Positions 11,365 through 22,470 of a stretch of DNA of 64,000 bases are shown in pieces (the first letter of the stretch is position 1; every line of letters starts with the position of its first letter). The translations under genes were made by a program, and so were the position numbers. The notes under the pieces were generated by a model. The model was not told the DNA's origin. It made no database searches and saw only the letters and a list, made by a program, of their open reading frames with translations. The DNA is from Toxonevra muliebris (taxonomy: Eukaryota > Arthropoda > Insecta > Diptera > Pallopteridae), in the NCBI GenBank assembly GCA_963691655.1, contig OY829326.1, positions 80,965,235-81,029,234 on the forward strand, given 5' to 3'.

Positions 11365-12944
11365 GTTTGTAATTTTTTACAGTTGAAATTAATAGCATAT
11401 TTAATAAATATCAATAAATTAGTAATGAATTTACTTTATTTTATTAGATTTGGAGCCGCGGAATAGAACGAATTTTTTCTCAAATGAATCTTATAAAAAG
11501 CAAAAAACGAAATTGCTTACTGACGGTAACTGTCAAGGCCGTAATGGTTGGTAATGCTACAAACTAATTGTGCCTGCAACTGGATCCCTTCCATAACATA
11601 CAATTTTTGTACGCCAGATTTAGAGAAGAAGGAAGAAATGTTTATTCCAGTTTTTTAATCTTTACTGTTATTTATTATTGTTGACCAATTTTGATACTTT
11701 ATATTGTACTGTTTGTTTCCAAAGAAGGACTGTTTTGTTTTTATATGAATGAATGAAGCTTTGAATGAATTTGTAACAAAAAGCTATAAACAAAATGTCG
11801 TATTTTTTGTAATAAAATTTCTATACATTAGTGGAACTGTTAGCAATTATCTAATTAATGCTTATTTGAAAACTTTTAAGACATTTTGAAAATTTCTCCC
11901 CTTATAATTTTTAAAATGACAGCACTGTTTATAAGCCGGACGAAGACCGAAAAATGTGTTTAAGAATGTGTTTTTAAAAATTGAAATGTCAGCTTTATCA
12001 TATCGTATATGAGGCATTTCAGGCCAAGTCAGCAGCGATTCACACACACAACTGAGACAAGGAATTTTTTTTTTTTAAATTTCACACTTATATATCGTCG
12101 GCGTTCTGGCAGAATTCACTAAGTTCGTTTTTTTAATTTCTGAGATGAAGTTAGATTATGCAGTGCATACCCTAACTTCAAAAGTCAACAGATCATCAAA
12201 TTTTATCTAATTTATTATGACATTCGAATTATATAATCAAGATTAAATTAAAAAAATTAATTTAACTTAATAATTTCTGCTTGAACGGCGACATGTATTA
12301 TTAGATTGTTTTTTTTTTTTAAAAAAACTTTAAAAATTTTTACAAAAGATTACAACAAAAACAGAATTTTTTCAAACATATTGATTTTTTGAAAAACAAC
12401 CATTTTTTTAAAATACACAAAAATAGCCCTGGATCTTGCCCAAATTTTGAGTATTTACTCTTGGGTGGACTTGAAAATTGTTGAAGTTATGCAATTTCTT
12501 GTGAAATAATATATGTGAAATCATTGTCCTCGAGCGGCTTTTTCGTCTCAGCATAGAAACATCAGAACCCGATATGAAATCTTGGCAATATGACTCTCAA
12601 ATAAAATATACAAAACATAACGAAAACAACATAATTTCATTATTTAATGTTGTACTTTTCATTAAAAAGTTCATTAAAAACTACACTGTGCAGCAAATCA
12701 AATGTGGAATTTTTCAAAAATTTTCCTTGTAAGTTTTGTTTTGTCGTACTGTAATATTAGCAAAAATTTATAAAAAAAAACCGAAATTTTGTATTACTTC
12801 ATTATTTTCTTTATCGGTCCTTAAAATTTGAAGCTTACCGGGGACATCAAGTGTGAATCGCTGTTGACTTGGCCTAAAACGCCACATATATTTTTAATTC
12901 TGTTCGGAAATTTTCTTTTTTCTGCTTTTTTGTTATCTATCAGT
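11365..12944. other. AT-rich non-coding stretch, nothing recognised
   Basis: Poly-A/T tracts are frequent (for example 12065, 12310, 12770). The 61-codon frame at 11862-12047 has no domain signature. I see no element boundaries. Confidence 0.4.
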
Positions 12945-13138
12945 CTTAATGAACGTTTTGGCAAAGTGGCAGAATTGTAAAGTCACAACAATATATATAG
13001 AATAAGTACATAATAGGGCTGTTACAGAATCTGCCATTATTCCTCATCAGTGACTTTAGTGATGTTTTTATTGCTATTTCAACATCCTATATACATAAGT
13101 TGCTTAATATCTGAAATTGTACCCCAGAATTTCATATA

Positions 13139-14426
13139 CAGGGTGACAATCGTAAAGTGACGCACACATTACAGCAGTTATTTTCAAAAGGACGTACTTC
13201 CATTAAGTACAATTAAGTGTTAACATTGCTGAATATATAAGCATTCATTTGGACCCCACCTCATTCAATATAACCTCCTTTAGCCTGCACAAATGCCTTC
13301 AATCGATCCGGAAATCGTAGGACTGTTCGCCGCAGGACTTCCTGATCAATTTCAGTCCAGGCTTTCTGTAATGAATTTGTCAGCGACTCCAGACTGTGGT
13401 GTTGAGATGCACAAGCCTTACTCTCTAAAATACTCCAAATAGAGTAGTCCATTGGATTCAAGTCTGAGGAGTATGGTGGCCATTCTTGAGACGTGTTGAA
13501 TCCAGAAAAATTGTCTTTTATCCATGTTTGTGTTAATTTTGCCATGTGGGAAGGTGCAGAATCTTGCTGGAAAGTCCAGTTTTCATTTCCAAATGTATCT
13601 TGGGCCCAGGGAAGAACATGTTCATTGAAAATGCTCCGATAAACAACCTGGTCAATTTTAACACCCTCTTCAACGAATATTAGAGGGGTTCTGGCATTAG
13701 CGGAAACTCCAGCCCATACCATAACGGAAGCTGGCTTTTGAACTCGGCCAACAGTCCTATTTTGTTGCGATGATGATGTTAGCCACATTCGGTCATTTTG
13801 CGCATTGAAATGTTGTTCAACCGTGAAAATTTTTTCATCTGTAAACAAGATATTTTCAACATTTTTTAACACGGAGGAGCGTAGCAACGCCTTGCATCTT
13901 TGCAGTCGCAAATCTTTCTTTTTTTGTGTCAGATCTTGAGCTTTTCGAAGCTTGTACGGCTTAAGATTAAGCTTTGATTTTGCAATGATTCGCACTGTTT
14001 CACGGTTTACTCCCCCTTCCTTAGCGATTTTTCTCATTGAGCGCCTTGGATTTCGCTTGATTCGTTTACGAATTTTTTCTGTTAAACCAGTAGTGGCAAC
14101 TGTTGAAAATTTTCCCCGGTCTCTATCTCCAAAACCCCTAGTTTCATTATATCGAATAATTGCTCGGTCTACCGTACGACTTGACAAATTTGAAGCCTTT
14201 GCAATTTGACGGCTACTATAATTTGCCAAATGAAATTTCATAATTTCACGACGAATATTTTCCTTGTCCATTTTTATGGAAATTTCAAAATCTAATAACA
14301 AAAATTCAAATGAAATTAAAAGCAAAGCCAATGATGAATAAATTTGCTTTTTAAATTAAAGTAACGGTAAATGGCAAAGCTTGCTGCAGAGTATTAAACT
14401 TGCGTCACTTTACAATTGTCACCCTG
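13139..14426 (-). mobile_element. Full-length DD37D mariner (maT-type) element, copy 1
   Basis: The element is 1288 bp. Its ends CAGGGTGACAATCGTAAAG and CTTTACAATTGTCACCCTG are inverted repeats of about 26 bp with one mismatch, flanked on each side by the TA expected for Tc1-mariner insertion (13137-13138 and 14427-14428). It contains one uninterrupted transposase gene on the minus strand. The copy at 48976-50275 is the same element in the opposite orientation and differs by few visible changes, which implies recent mobility. This copy sits at the centre of a palindromic repeat. Confidence 0.95.
13261..14271 (-). CDS. Mariner-superfamily transposase, DD37D (maT-like), apparently intact
   Basis: The 336-residue protein would bind its element's inverted repeats and cut and rejoin DNA in the nucleus. 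The N-terminal 110 residues hold two helix-turn-helix-like units (about residues 18-42 and 62-98) with many Arg/Lys, including KIRKRIKRNPRR, a likely nuclear localisation stretch. The catalytic domain shows Asp145 (FTDEKIF), Asp237 (QQDSAPSH) and Asp275 (LNPMDYSIW), spaced 37 residues between the second and third, hence DD37D. The frame is open 20 codons further upstream. I chose the Met at 14271 because it is preceded by AAAA, a good insect start context, and the downstream copy shares it. Length fits the family (about 330-350). One oddity is SSDLNP where the second copy reads SPDLNP. Activity is inferred, not shown. Confidence 0.92.
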   Translation of the reverse strand: MDKENIRREIMKFHLANYSSRQIAKASNLSSRTVDRAIIRYNETRGFGDRDRGKFSTVATTGLTEKIRKRIKRNPRRSMRKIAKEGGVNRETVRIIAKSKLNLKPYKLRKAQDLTQKKKDLRLQRCKALLRSSVLKNVENILFTDEKIFTVEQHFNAQNDRMWLTSSSQQNRTVGRVQKPASVMVWAGVSANARTPLIFVEEGVKIDQVVYRSIFNEHVLPWAQDTFGNENWTFQQDSAPSHMAKLTQTWIKDNFSGFNTSQEWPPYSSDLNPMDYSIWSILESKACASQHHSLESLTNSLQKAWTEIDQEVLRRTVLRFPDRLKAFVQAKGGYIE

Positions 14427-14535
14427 TATAAGGTGCTGAAATAATAAGAAACATCATTAAGATCACAGATAAGGGATCGTGTCGGATTCCAAAACTTTGT
14501 CACTTTGGCAAATATTCATTAAACTTGATAAATAT

Positions 14536-15139
14536 CAATCAAATAAGTAAATGAAGGCACGAACTTAACTATGGAAAACCAACAACTAGATTTCGTTTTC
14601 ATAATCTATAAAAATAAAATTATTACCTATAGTTAAAATCTGATTTTTTTTCTACTGAAAATTAAAATATAAATTTCGAAACAATATTTTTGCTTGATAG
14701 AAGAAATCTTTAATTTGATAAACACAAATTTCGCTTAAAAATCCATAGATTTATGGCCAGGAAAAAAAGAATCGTTAAATATGTATATAAAAAGAATCTC
14801 TTTTGATGCCGTTTAAGCTTCGCATTGTCATACCTACGTGTTTACATGCAAACAAAAAATGCCAAAAAGTACTTATTCGTTTTTATACCGTTTATACTCC
14901 GTTTCGCGCATCCATTTTTACTCCGTCGGCAACGGAGTAAGTTAGTAAGATGGGATCTCTGGGACCAAGTCGCGACAATCTGGCCAAAATATGAAGGTAT
15001 TTAATTTTAATTTTGATGAAATCAAGTATAAAGGAATTTTAAAGGTCGTTGATAACGAAGCAGATAATTGGTAATCAGTAAAAATATATTCGATATTATC
15101 TACTTTATCATGCCCAAGCGAACAAAATTTTAAGGAAAC
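14536..15139. other. Non-coding stretch with a short hairpin
   Basis: At about 14920-14942, TTACTCCGT and ACGGAGTAA form a short perfect hairpin with a 5-nt loop. No gene or element boundary is supported. Confidence 0.35.
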
Positions 15140-15153
15140 AGATTCTTTAAGTC

Positions 15154-15422
15154 GCGTAGCCTAGTGGTTAGTGAGTTAGACTGCTAGGCAGAAGTGCCCG
15201 GGTTCATATCTCGACACGCTCAAAAATAGAAAATTAAATTTTTTTTATACGGCACCACTTGGCTGGCAATGGCAAACCTCCAAGAATAAAAAAATGCTTA
15301 TGAAAAGCTTTTCACTTCGCCGTTCGGATTCGGCATAAAACTGTAGGTCCCTTCCATTCGTCTATAAATATAACTCGGCCTTGGCCCTCCAGCAGCTATT
15401 ATGCCATAATAGTAGAAGTAGT
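15154..15422 (+). mobile_element. tRNA-derived SINE with perfect 14-bp target-site duplication
   Basis: The 269-bp element begins GCGTAGCCTAGTGGTTAG, a box A-like pol III promoter, with a box B-like GGGTTCATATC about 35 bp on. A body follows with TGGCAATGGCAAACCTCC and CGCCGTTCGGATTCGGC, the latter shared with most other SINE pieces in this window. The tail ends AGCAGCTATTATGCCATAAT and an AGT/AG-rich run. The 14-mer AGATTCTTTAAGTC lies directly on both sides (15140-15153 and 15423-15436), proving the limits and LINE-type insertion. It encodes no protein and would depend on a partner LINE. Confidence 0.9.
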
Positions 15423-15436
15423 AGATTCTTTAAGTC

Positions 15437-15631
15437 TAAAATCCGTTTAAAAACCCAATCTTTTCATAAAATGAGTATAATATTGAAAGATTCAGCGGAA
15501 GTAGAACTGTGACGTTCACGCGAGAACGACGACATAAACAATTTTTTACAAGGGTACTGGAGAAAGGGAAGTCAGGTGAGAGGGAAATCAAAAGTATATA
15601 ACCATGCTTCAGCTGGAAATCGACCGGAACC
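15437..15631. other. Short non-coding stretch between SINE and hAT
   Basis: Contains TGTGACGTTCACGCGAGAAC at about 15508-15527, which has a slight resemblance to an LTR edge, but no matching partner was found. Confidence 0.3.
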
Positions 15632-16057
15632 CTCTAAACTAGAGATGTGCACTTCGACACATATGGGCAAAAAACACATATGAGCTGATGCTATACCCAT
15701 ACGGGCTAGACGAGGGGTAACGCTGTGCTAAGGGGAAGAGTATCTAGTATGAGAGAACAAATGTGATTTCTTTTGTGTATGTATATGTGTATGAATTTAT
15801 TGATTTCGTCCCTGTAGAGAGTGTGAACGTGAATGCATTAGAAAACTTCGTACTTAGCTATACTTTACTCATGCTTTTTGGATTGATTTCATAAACCTAG
15901 AAATTGCTTTACCAGGAAAAGAAAGATTTTTTCATTTCCCTTTGTATTGTGGAACTCTTTAATTACGTTATTGAATGCATATGTAATTTTCCTGCTTGGT
16001 TGTTACTTTGAAAGATCGAAAAGAAGAGAAGCAGCAAACACACTGATGCGTGCTGAT

Positions 16058-16378
16058 CAGGGATGCCAACTCTATATTTTAGATTCAATTAATTATAAAC
16101 ACAAAAAGGAAATAATAATTTGGTTTACGATCACAACTTTTATGCATATATGTATGTAATATACCCAAATATATTTAACAAAATTAAAGAATAATGAAAA
16201 TAAAAAATTAATAAAAGGTTTTAGATAAAAAATATATTTTTTTCATATCTACAAATTGACAAAAAATTTTAATTTCAGTCGCCCACGAAAACGATCTCAC
16301 TCCCAAATTCCCGAGAACTAACTAAAAATGAAGTCGATTCCCCACAATTGGAGGAATTCCTCACAAGTTGGCATCCCT
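16058..16378. mobile_element. Nested MITE with CAGGGATGCCAACT ends
   Basis: CAGGGATGCCAACT at the left is answered by AGTTGGCATCCCT at the right, 321 bp apart, inside the hAT at 15640-17207. The interior is AT-rich. The flanking 8-mers share only TGCT, so the duplication is decayed or the element is older. A hAT relationship is likely from the terminal motif. Confidence 0.55.
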
Positions 16379-16842
16379 ACTGCTATGCACTACAAAAGTA
16401 GCCAGGGCTGTAACTTCAAAATTTTAAGTAGTAGATTTGAAAAAGTTGCGATAGATTTATATTCTTTTTTTATAAGTAATAAACAAACTTATACAAACAA
16501 CAAGAAGATGAATAAATAAAAAAAATGTAATTTCCTTTTGGCGTAATAAATTGTTTTTTTTTTCACAAAAATATCCTATTTTAGTTATCAAATGTATTTT
16601 ATTGTAAATAAGATCACAAAGTAGAAATCTATTTCTTTTCTAACATTTATAATCATATTTACACATATTTGTTAATTGTTTAGAAAAATTTTGACTAAAG
16701 GAATAAGGTGGCTGATTTTGAGCTTAAAGTGGTAGAAGCTGAAATTTTCTGTAACTTTACAGCCCTGATCGTGATGTGTGTTATTTCTCTAAATGCAATG
16801 TTGTTGATTGTCACTCTCACTCTGCTTTACAATTGTGTAAGT

Positions 16843-17009
16843 CAGTGGCAGTTGCAAGGGGATAAATGGGGCAATTTCCCCCTCCCCCGTCCTCCCCCGA
16901 AAAATTTTCAAATACATAAAATAGTAATATCTGATATAAAAATTCTAAATATATGGAACATTTTTTATGTTTATGATCCCCTCAGAAAATATTTTTGTAT
17001 CCACCACTA
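16843..17009. mobile_element. Short hAT-like MITE with CAGTGGC ends
   Basis: CAGTGGCAGTTGCAAGGGG at the left and GTATCCACCACTA at the right are imperfect inverted ends, 167 bp apart. The right end resembles that of the composite hAT family at 37311-39278. Flanking GTGTAAGT and GTGTACTC share the first five bases, a possible eroded 8-bp duplication. Confidence 0.45.
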
Positions 17010-17215
17010 GTGTACTCTCTTCTATATGTTAGTTTTTTTTGCACATGTACATACTCATTTATGTGCACTTTTGGCAAAAAACATCAACAATAATGTGTAT
17101 GTGCACACACAACAAAACCAACACCGCTCGTCTTTTAATTTACACCCCGCTTCTAGCACCTTCGTACACACGACGTCGACAGAGGGCAACTGAAGTGCAC
17201 ATCCCTACTCTAAAC

Positions 17216-18890
17216 TATCATCGAACCTGGAACTCTAGAGATGATAGTCTTGTATGCTGCCACCAAGAAGGACACAAGTTGTGCAAAACCCTTATTTTAA
17301 GAAAGCATAATATTAATTTATATGTTTTTTGAAATCAGGTCAGGGTACACAAACATTGTCATTTTCGGAATTAAAAAAGATTAACATGAAAATTACTGCA
17401 GAAAAAAAAACATTTTTATTAAATAAATTAAGCATCAATGAGAATGAATTTTTCGAAGTTCCAACATTCTATTTACCACTGCAATGAAATTTCATTAGCA
17501 ACAGCAACAATTTGTAAATATTTGTAAAATAAAATAGCAATTATGGTAATTATGCTAAATTGCAATAATACAATTTTAAAATTTTCCCCTCAAACATTCA
17601 AACGCACATAGTATGTATGTGTTTGTACACAAATGCAGATGTAAAACATACATACATAAGTATGTATCCACCTGTAAAGAAATTTTACAACGAAACGCAT
17701 TAATTTTCTATATAAAACATGGTTTAAAAAGCTTCGAAATGCACAAACGCATATGTACATTTTCACATTTAGGCACACACACACACACACATATATATAG
17801 AAATATAGAAATATGTATACATCGCACGCACGCACCAACTCACAATAAACATTTAACACACGCATTATGCCATTAATTCAAATATGCAAATTTAATTTGG
17901 CAACACTGCATTAACCCAGTTAAAAGTATGTACTAGTGATGGCTCATTTCCGTCCTCATTTCTTCCACCTAACGCCAAACGGAAGTGCTAAGCGTTAAAA
18001 CGTGAATGCGTGGAATAATATCCGCCTACACGTGTATCTAATAAGTGTTGTTGTGTGTGTTTATGTATTGAAGTATTAGTGTGTGTCTGTATGTTTACAT
18101 TAAATACATAAATGAGCGAGCATGATCATTTTTATTTACCGCAGCTTATGAAATCCTGAGGTAGTTGGGTATGTGTGAAGAGAAGGAGACGAAAGCAGTA
18201 AAAAATCAAAACTCATCAACAGATTCTCTAAAAAAGTAGATAAAATCTTCATTCATTGTTCAGTTTCAAAGTATTTTACACCGCTTCAAGCGCCCGCCTC
18301 ACCTGCATACTTGTGCGAGTCTTTTTGCTGATGTTGGAGCTTTTCTTCTTCTTCTTCAATGTTTCAAAAGTTATTTCTTTTTCATTCGAGCATTACGTTA
18401 TTTAATATGACGGCTTTGCACACAGCACAGTACAGTGGAACAGAAACGTCAAAGAAGTTTAGAAAAATAAAATGTAAGTAATAGACAAAACCCAGATGGG
18501 GGACTCAATTCTGAATCTAAAGTTGGGGAAAAAATAGAGATGAACTGCCGAATTAATACTTTTTCATGTGTAAATAAAAGTACATACACCTGCGGTCACG
18601 CACATCTTACCACTTAATCTTTCTCAGAATTTTTAAAATTTTTCTGCTTATGTTGGGACCACATTCATGATTTTTTAAACATGTGTTCAATAGACAAATA
18701 TACGCTATTTAACAAAATTGATTTCAAATGAGTATTTTTCGACCTTTCCATACAAAATGAAAAAAGGGATAATATTGATTTTCATATATTTATTTCGTTT
18801 TCCAAAATTTTTCAATTTTTAAAAAATTTACAAAAAATTTGTGTATTGTTTTCTTGAACATTAGGTAAAGCAATATTCTAATCTTAAATT
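17216..18890. other. Non-coding stretch with microsatellites
   Basis: A (CA)n tract at 17774-17790 runs into a short (TA)n; CATA/TATG-type repeats lie around 17600-17670, and TGTG/TGTA stretches at 18045-18100. Frames here follow the simple repeats. The 18280-18480 region is somewhat less AT-rich but shows no gene. Confidence 0.45.
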
Positions 18891-18904
18891 TAATAAGATG
18901 TCGA

Positions 18905-19145
18905 CCAGACTTTGGAAGCAATAACAGTTTCGATTCGAGCAGGCATTAACTCAACCTGATTTTGTAAAACAATGTTTGAAATTTCCTTTTCCCAAAATTA
19001 TTTTTAGGTTGAGTTTATTTAGCGGTTTATACTGAGCCACTTTACGTTTCATCACGTGCAATAAATGATCGATTGGCCTTAAATTTGGAGAGTTTCCAGG
19101 CCGATCCATATGTTGAATACCGAGGTCTTGGAACATTTTCTGCAC
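18905..19145 (-). pseudogene. Tc1-type transposase C-terminus, inverted fragment
   Basis: On the minus strand, a DLGIQHMDRPGNSP phrase followed by a PIDHLLHVMKRKV block matches the C-terminal catalytic part of Tc1 transposases, normally W..NSPDLNPIEHLW. The expected catalytic Glu is Asp here and neighbouring residues are changed. The preceding part of the protein lies next door but on the opposite strand (19180-19400), so the element has been rearranged as well as mutated. Confidence 0.7.
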
Positions 19146-19179
19146 CTAACTAAAAAAGTAAAACGAATATTTTATTTAT

Positions 19180-19400
19180 TGGACTATTGACCAATGGCGG
19201 AACGTAATAAAGTCCGATGAGAGCAAGTTTAACTTGCACTGTACAACCAATCTTCCATATGTGCGACGTTTTCCAGTAGAAAGATTTGAGGACAAGTGTG
19301 TAATAAGAATAATCAAATATTCTCTTAGTCAAATGATTTGGCGATGGTTTTCTTACTATGCTCAGAGTCCTTTGCTTTTTAAAGTTTGTAATATCATTAA
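19180..19400 (+). pseudogene. Tc1-type transposase middle fragment
   Basis: Plus-strand translation gives WRNVIKSDESKFNL and then YVRRFPVERFEDKC and MIWRWFSYYAQSPLLF. These match in order the first catalytic Asp region (normally WSDESKF), the YVRRP block and the MVWGCFS block of Tc1 transposases. The C-terminal part lies upstream in inverted orientation (18905-19145). The fragment is short and cannot encode a working enzyme. Confidence 0.72.
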
Positions 19401-19509
19401 AAAGTTATGTCAGAAATGTAAAGCATATTTATTTTTTATTTTTTTCCTAATGCTACAAGATTTAAGAATCTTATGTTTCAAAGCATTAGTCACTAACAAA
19501 TGCATTCAT

Positions 19510-22470
19510 ATTTAGTAAGAAATAAAATAAAATTAAATTAAATTAAATTGGATTTAATTGAAAACTGTAACTTTTATATATGTATAACGACAAAGAATAA
19601 TAAAGAAGAAAAAAAAAATGATAAATAAAAAAAAAAATTTGGAAAGATTATAAATTAATTGTGTTGCAAGTTAGGAATTTAAGTAAAGCAGTTTTAAATT
19701 GCATTGCATTTCCCATACTTTGAAGGTAACAAGGAAGAGAGTTCCAAAGACGACCCGAATAAATCGGCGTTCCGATGCATGAGTAAAATCCCTCACAGGC
19801 AGCAGCATGTTGTTACGACTCAAGCAAGAAAAACTTAGCCTGCGATGCAAATAATTTGGTTCTTTTGTTGATATTATTTTGTGTAGTAGTAGCAATGAGC
19901 GATAGTTCAAATAACTGTCAAAGGAAACCGATTATATTTGTTTAGCAAATCTAGATACACTGTCATATCGTTTCAATCCGTAGATGTATCTTGCTATATT
20001 GTTAAAAACTACATTTAATTTAGAGACCGAATCACAATTTGAAAATATTTCACATCCATACAATAGTGGAGGAACAAGTAATGATTTGGCAACTAGCATT
20101 CGAGTTTTTTGAGGAGTGAAAAATTTCGTGCCATAAACTAAACAGTTTTATACCAACAGTATTCCAAGAAAGTGTTTTGTTAAAAATTACAAACAATTAC
20201 AAACAAAATTACAACAAACGCGATATTGGTATCATTTAAAACAAGCCTGGGTATATGACTAACATTAAAGTCTTTCTTCTAAATCACTAAGCACTTAGAT
20301 TTCGAAGGATTGAGGCATAAGTCATTTTTCAAAGCCCAGTCGTTGATTTGTGATATATTATAATTTAATTTAAAGGCACATCTTTCGATGTCACTTATTT
20401 TACATGAACTATACAACTGGACATCATCAGCGAACATCTGAATATTGCATTTGGATAAGACTGTAGGCAGATCATTAATATAGATAGAGAAGAGAAGTGG
20501 TCCCAGTACTGAACCCTGAAGGAACGCCCCTCGTGAGAATGAGAGACGGAGATTTTATATCATTAACGCAAACCGCCTGTGATCTATCCTTAAGATAAGA
20601 AGCAATTAAGTTAGTGGCTGTGGAAGAGAAACCATTCATTCTTGTCAATTTAGTCGATAGGATGTTATAATTAACGGTGTCGAATGCTTTGGAATGGTCA
20701 AGTAAAACCAAAAAAGTTAGTTTACCAGAGTCGAGTCCTACTCGTGTCTCCTCAATCACATCAGTTAATGCAGTAACGCAACTTCGTCCAGATCGACATC
20801 CCGATTGTCTTTCAGTTATTACAGAATGCTTCGAAAAAAGTTCATCATTTGTTTGTACAAAACTTGCTCAAACACTTTAGAAATATAATATCGGCAAAAC
20901 GGCTATTGGCCGATATTCATTATTTGATTTGGGTACTGGAATAATTTTAGCAATTTCCCAATTAGACGGAAAGGTCGATGTTGTTATAGCAATGTTGAAG
21001 ATGTGTGTAATGTAGGGCAATAATTTTGGCAAGAACTACTTTATAAAGTCTGGACAGAGTAAGTCAAACCCAACTGCATTAGATTTAACCGAGAGAAAGC
21101 TTTCTACAACGTCTGTTCCGTCAATACAGACAAAATCAAAACTAATATTCGAGTTGAGTGTCTTAGCGCAATATTGATACATATTCTCATTTACAGTAGG
21201 CAATGAACTATTTGTAAAAGTACTATTTAAAGCAGTGGTTCTCAATGGTGGGGCACGCCCCCCTGGGGGCGTAGACGGATTTGAAGGGAGGCGCGGAGAT
21301 ATTTCAATAAACAAATATTTGAATACTCTGTAATGCAACAAAATCATAATGTTTTGTATTAAACAGAATAATTTCTTTTTTCTTTCATATTATATGTTAA
21401 AACCTATAATATGCGCCTTTTAGTTTCACATTTTCCATTTCTGACTTAAGTTACGATTTTATCGGTGCGAATCCGCAACGTAAGTAATTAAAACAATGCA
21501 ACCCTGTATTTCATATGAGAGTAGACACACATCTGCGATTTTGACGAATCGTTTTTTCGAACATTCACAGTTCCCCTCTTTTGTCATCTCGAAAATGCAA
21601 GCTGCCGCGTTTTCATACCGACAAGTAACAAAATAAAGAAGAATAGGAAGTGAAATGAAAAAAGTGAACAGAAAGAAACTGTAATGTTTGACATTATTTT
21701 ATATATTAATACTTTTATTCTAATATTTGTATTTAACTTAATAGTTAATTGAACTGATAAATATCTCAACTAAAAATCTCTTGTATGTGGCAGAAAGAAA
21801 TGAAAATCAGCTGCTGCGATTTCAATGCGAAGAAATCGCAACAGTGTGTGCCCCTTTGCGTTTTCTAAATTCTCTATGCAGAGACGCATCAAAAATGGTC
21901 CGAATTCGCATCGATAATAGCTTTAAACCGCAAAATACGACAAATTCTTAAAAACTATTATTAAAAAAAAATCGAATGTAAAATACCATTTTCAAAGAAC
22001 TTTAGTTCAACTAAATTTTAACAGTGTTTTTTTTTTGCCTCGACTACCTTTTACTATCAAAAACTTTAAAATTAGGAATCACTTAAGATAATGCATGATT
22101 GACTCTATTTATTATATGTTATATGTTAGTTTAAGCCAGCAAATTTCCAACTAAAACTTCACCATCCTAGTTTTCCTCACGACGAACAATTCAACTACTA
22201 AATAAATTTACTAGCCTAGTTTATCTTTGACGCAAACTAACCAGAACCTCATCTAAACTACGGAAAAACCAGAATTTGATCAAGGCGGGTAAGATTTAAT
22301 TTAAAAAATAGTAAACCAGCATAAAAAAACTGTTGTGTGAAAATCACAGTGGGGGGCAAGGGTTGAGCACAGTTGAGAACCTCTGATTTAAAGTATCCAC
22401 ATCAGATAGAAGGCTATTGTGGTAAGCCTTTTTAAAAGCCTTAACAACATATAAAATCATTGAGCAAACA
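19510..22470 (-). pseudogene. CR1/jockey-superfamily LINE, 5'-truncated, frameshifted, interrupted by a hAT
   Basis: On the minus strand, in order: a pre-RT segment (22470-22394, then 21232-21036), reverse transcriptase with LDHSKAFDTVNYNIL and RGVP.. (20759-20520), FADDVQLYSS (about 20430-20400) and a C-terminal region with YGLKRYDSVSRFAKQ and LHKIISTKEPNYL (20000-19671). The catalytic pair FADD is intact, but a 1-bp loss inside the usual VPQGSVLGP block shifts the frame near 20520, and more shifts follow. The 3' side ends in AAATTAAATT-type tandem repeats near 19520-19555, a tail style seen in CR1-like LINEs. The hAT at 21233-22385 splits the gene and has an exact TSD. The element is dead. 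Confidence 0.78.
21233..22385. mobile_element. Non-autonomous hAT element with 8-bp TSD ATTTAAAG, inserted in a LINE
   Basis: Ends CAGTGGTTCTCAA and TTGAGAACCTCTG are inverted repeats (12 of 13). ATTTAAAG is exactly duplicated at 21225-21232 and 22386-22393. A short GC-rich stem (GCACGCCCCCCTGGGGGCG) lies just inside the left end. Removing the element and one TSD restores the surrounding LINE frame, so the insertion is younger than the LINE. No transposase frame is evident in the 1153 bp. Confidence 0.92.

Larger units (their letters stand above)
12945..14535. repeat. Palindromic (foldback-like) repeat split by the maT element
   Basis: Left of the mariner (12945-13136) lies TTAATGAACG, TTTGGCAAAGTG, CCTCATCAGTGACTTTAGTG and TTTCAACATCCTATAT. 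To the right (14429-14535) the same landmarks appear inverted: AAGGTGCTGAAATAATAAG, ATCATTAAGATCACAG and CACTTTGGCAAATATTCATT. The two sides therefore form long imperfect inverted arms of more than 100 bp around a short centre, into which the mariner inserted at a TA. Single arms of the same family lie at 25446-25610, 39350-39425 and 51945-52085. Confidence 0.6.
15640..17207. mobile_element. Non-autonomous hAT element with 8-bp TSD CTCTAAAC
   Basis: The ends TAGAGATGTGCACTTC and, inverted, TAGGGATGTGCACTTC agree at 15 of 16 positions. CTCTAAAC occurs directly outside both ends (15632-15639 and 17208-17215), an exact 8-bp duplication as hAT transposases make. The 1568-bp interior has repeated GTGCAC and CA/TG-rich motifs near the ends, no transposase, and two smaller inverted-repeat elements (16058-16378 and 16843-17009). 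Confidence 0.88.

Noticed and set aside
17590..17876. Opposing 87-91-codon frames
   Set aside because: Both arise from CATA and CA microsatellites.
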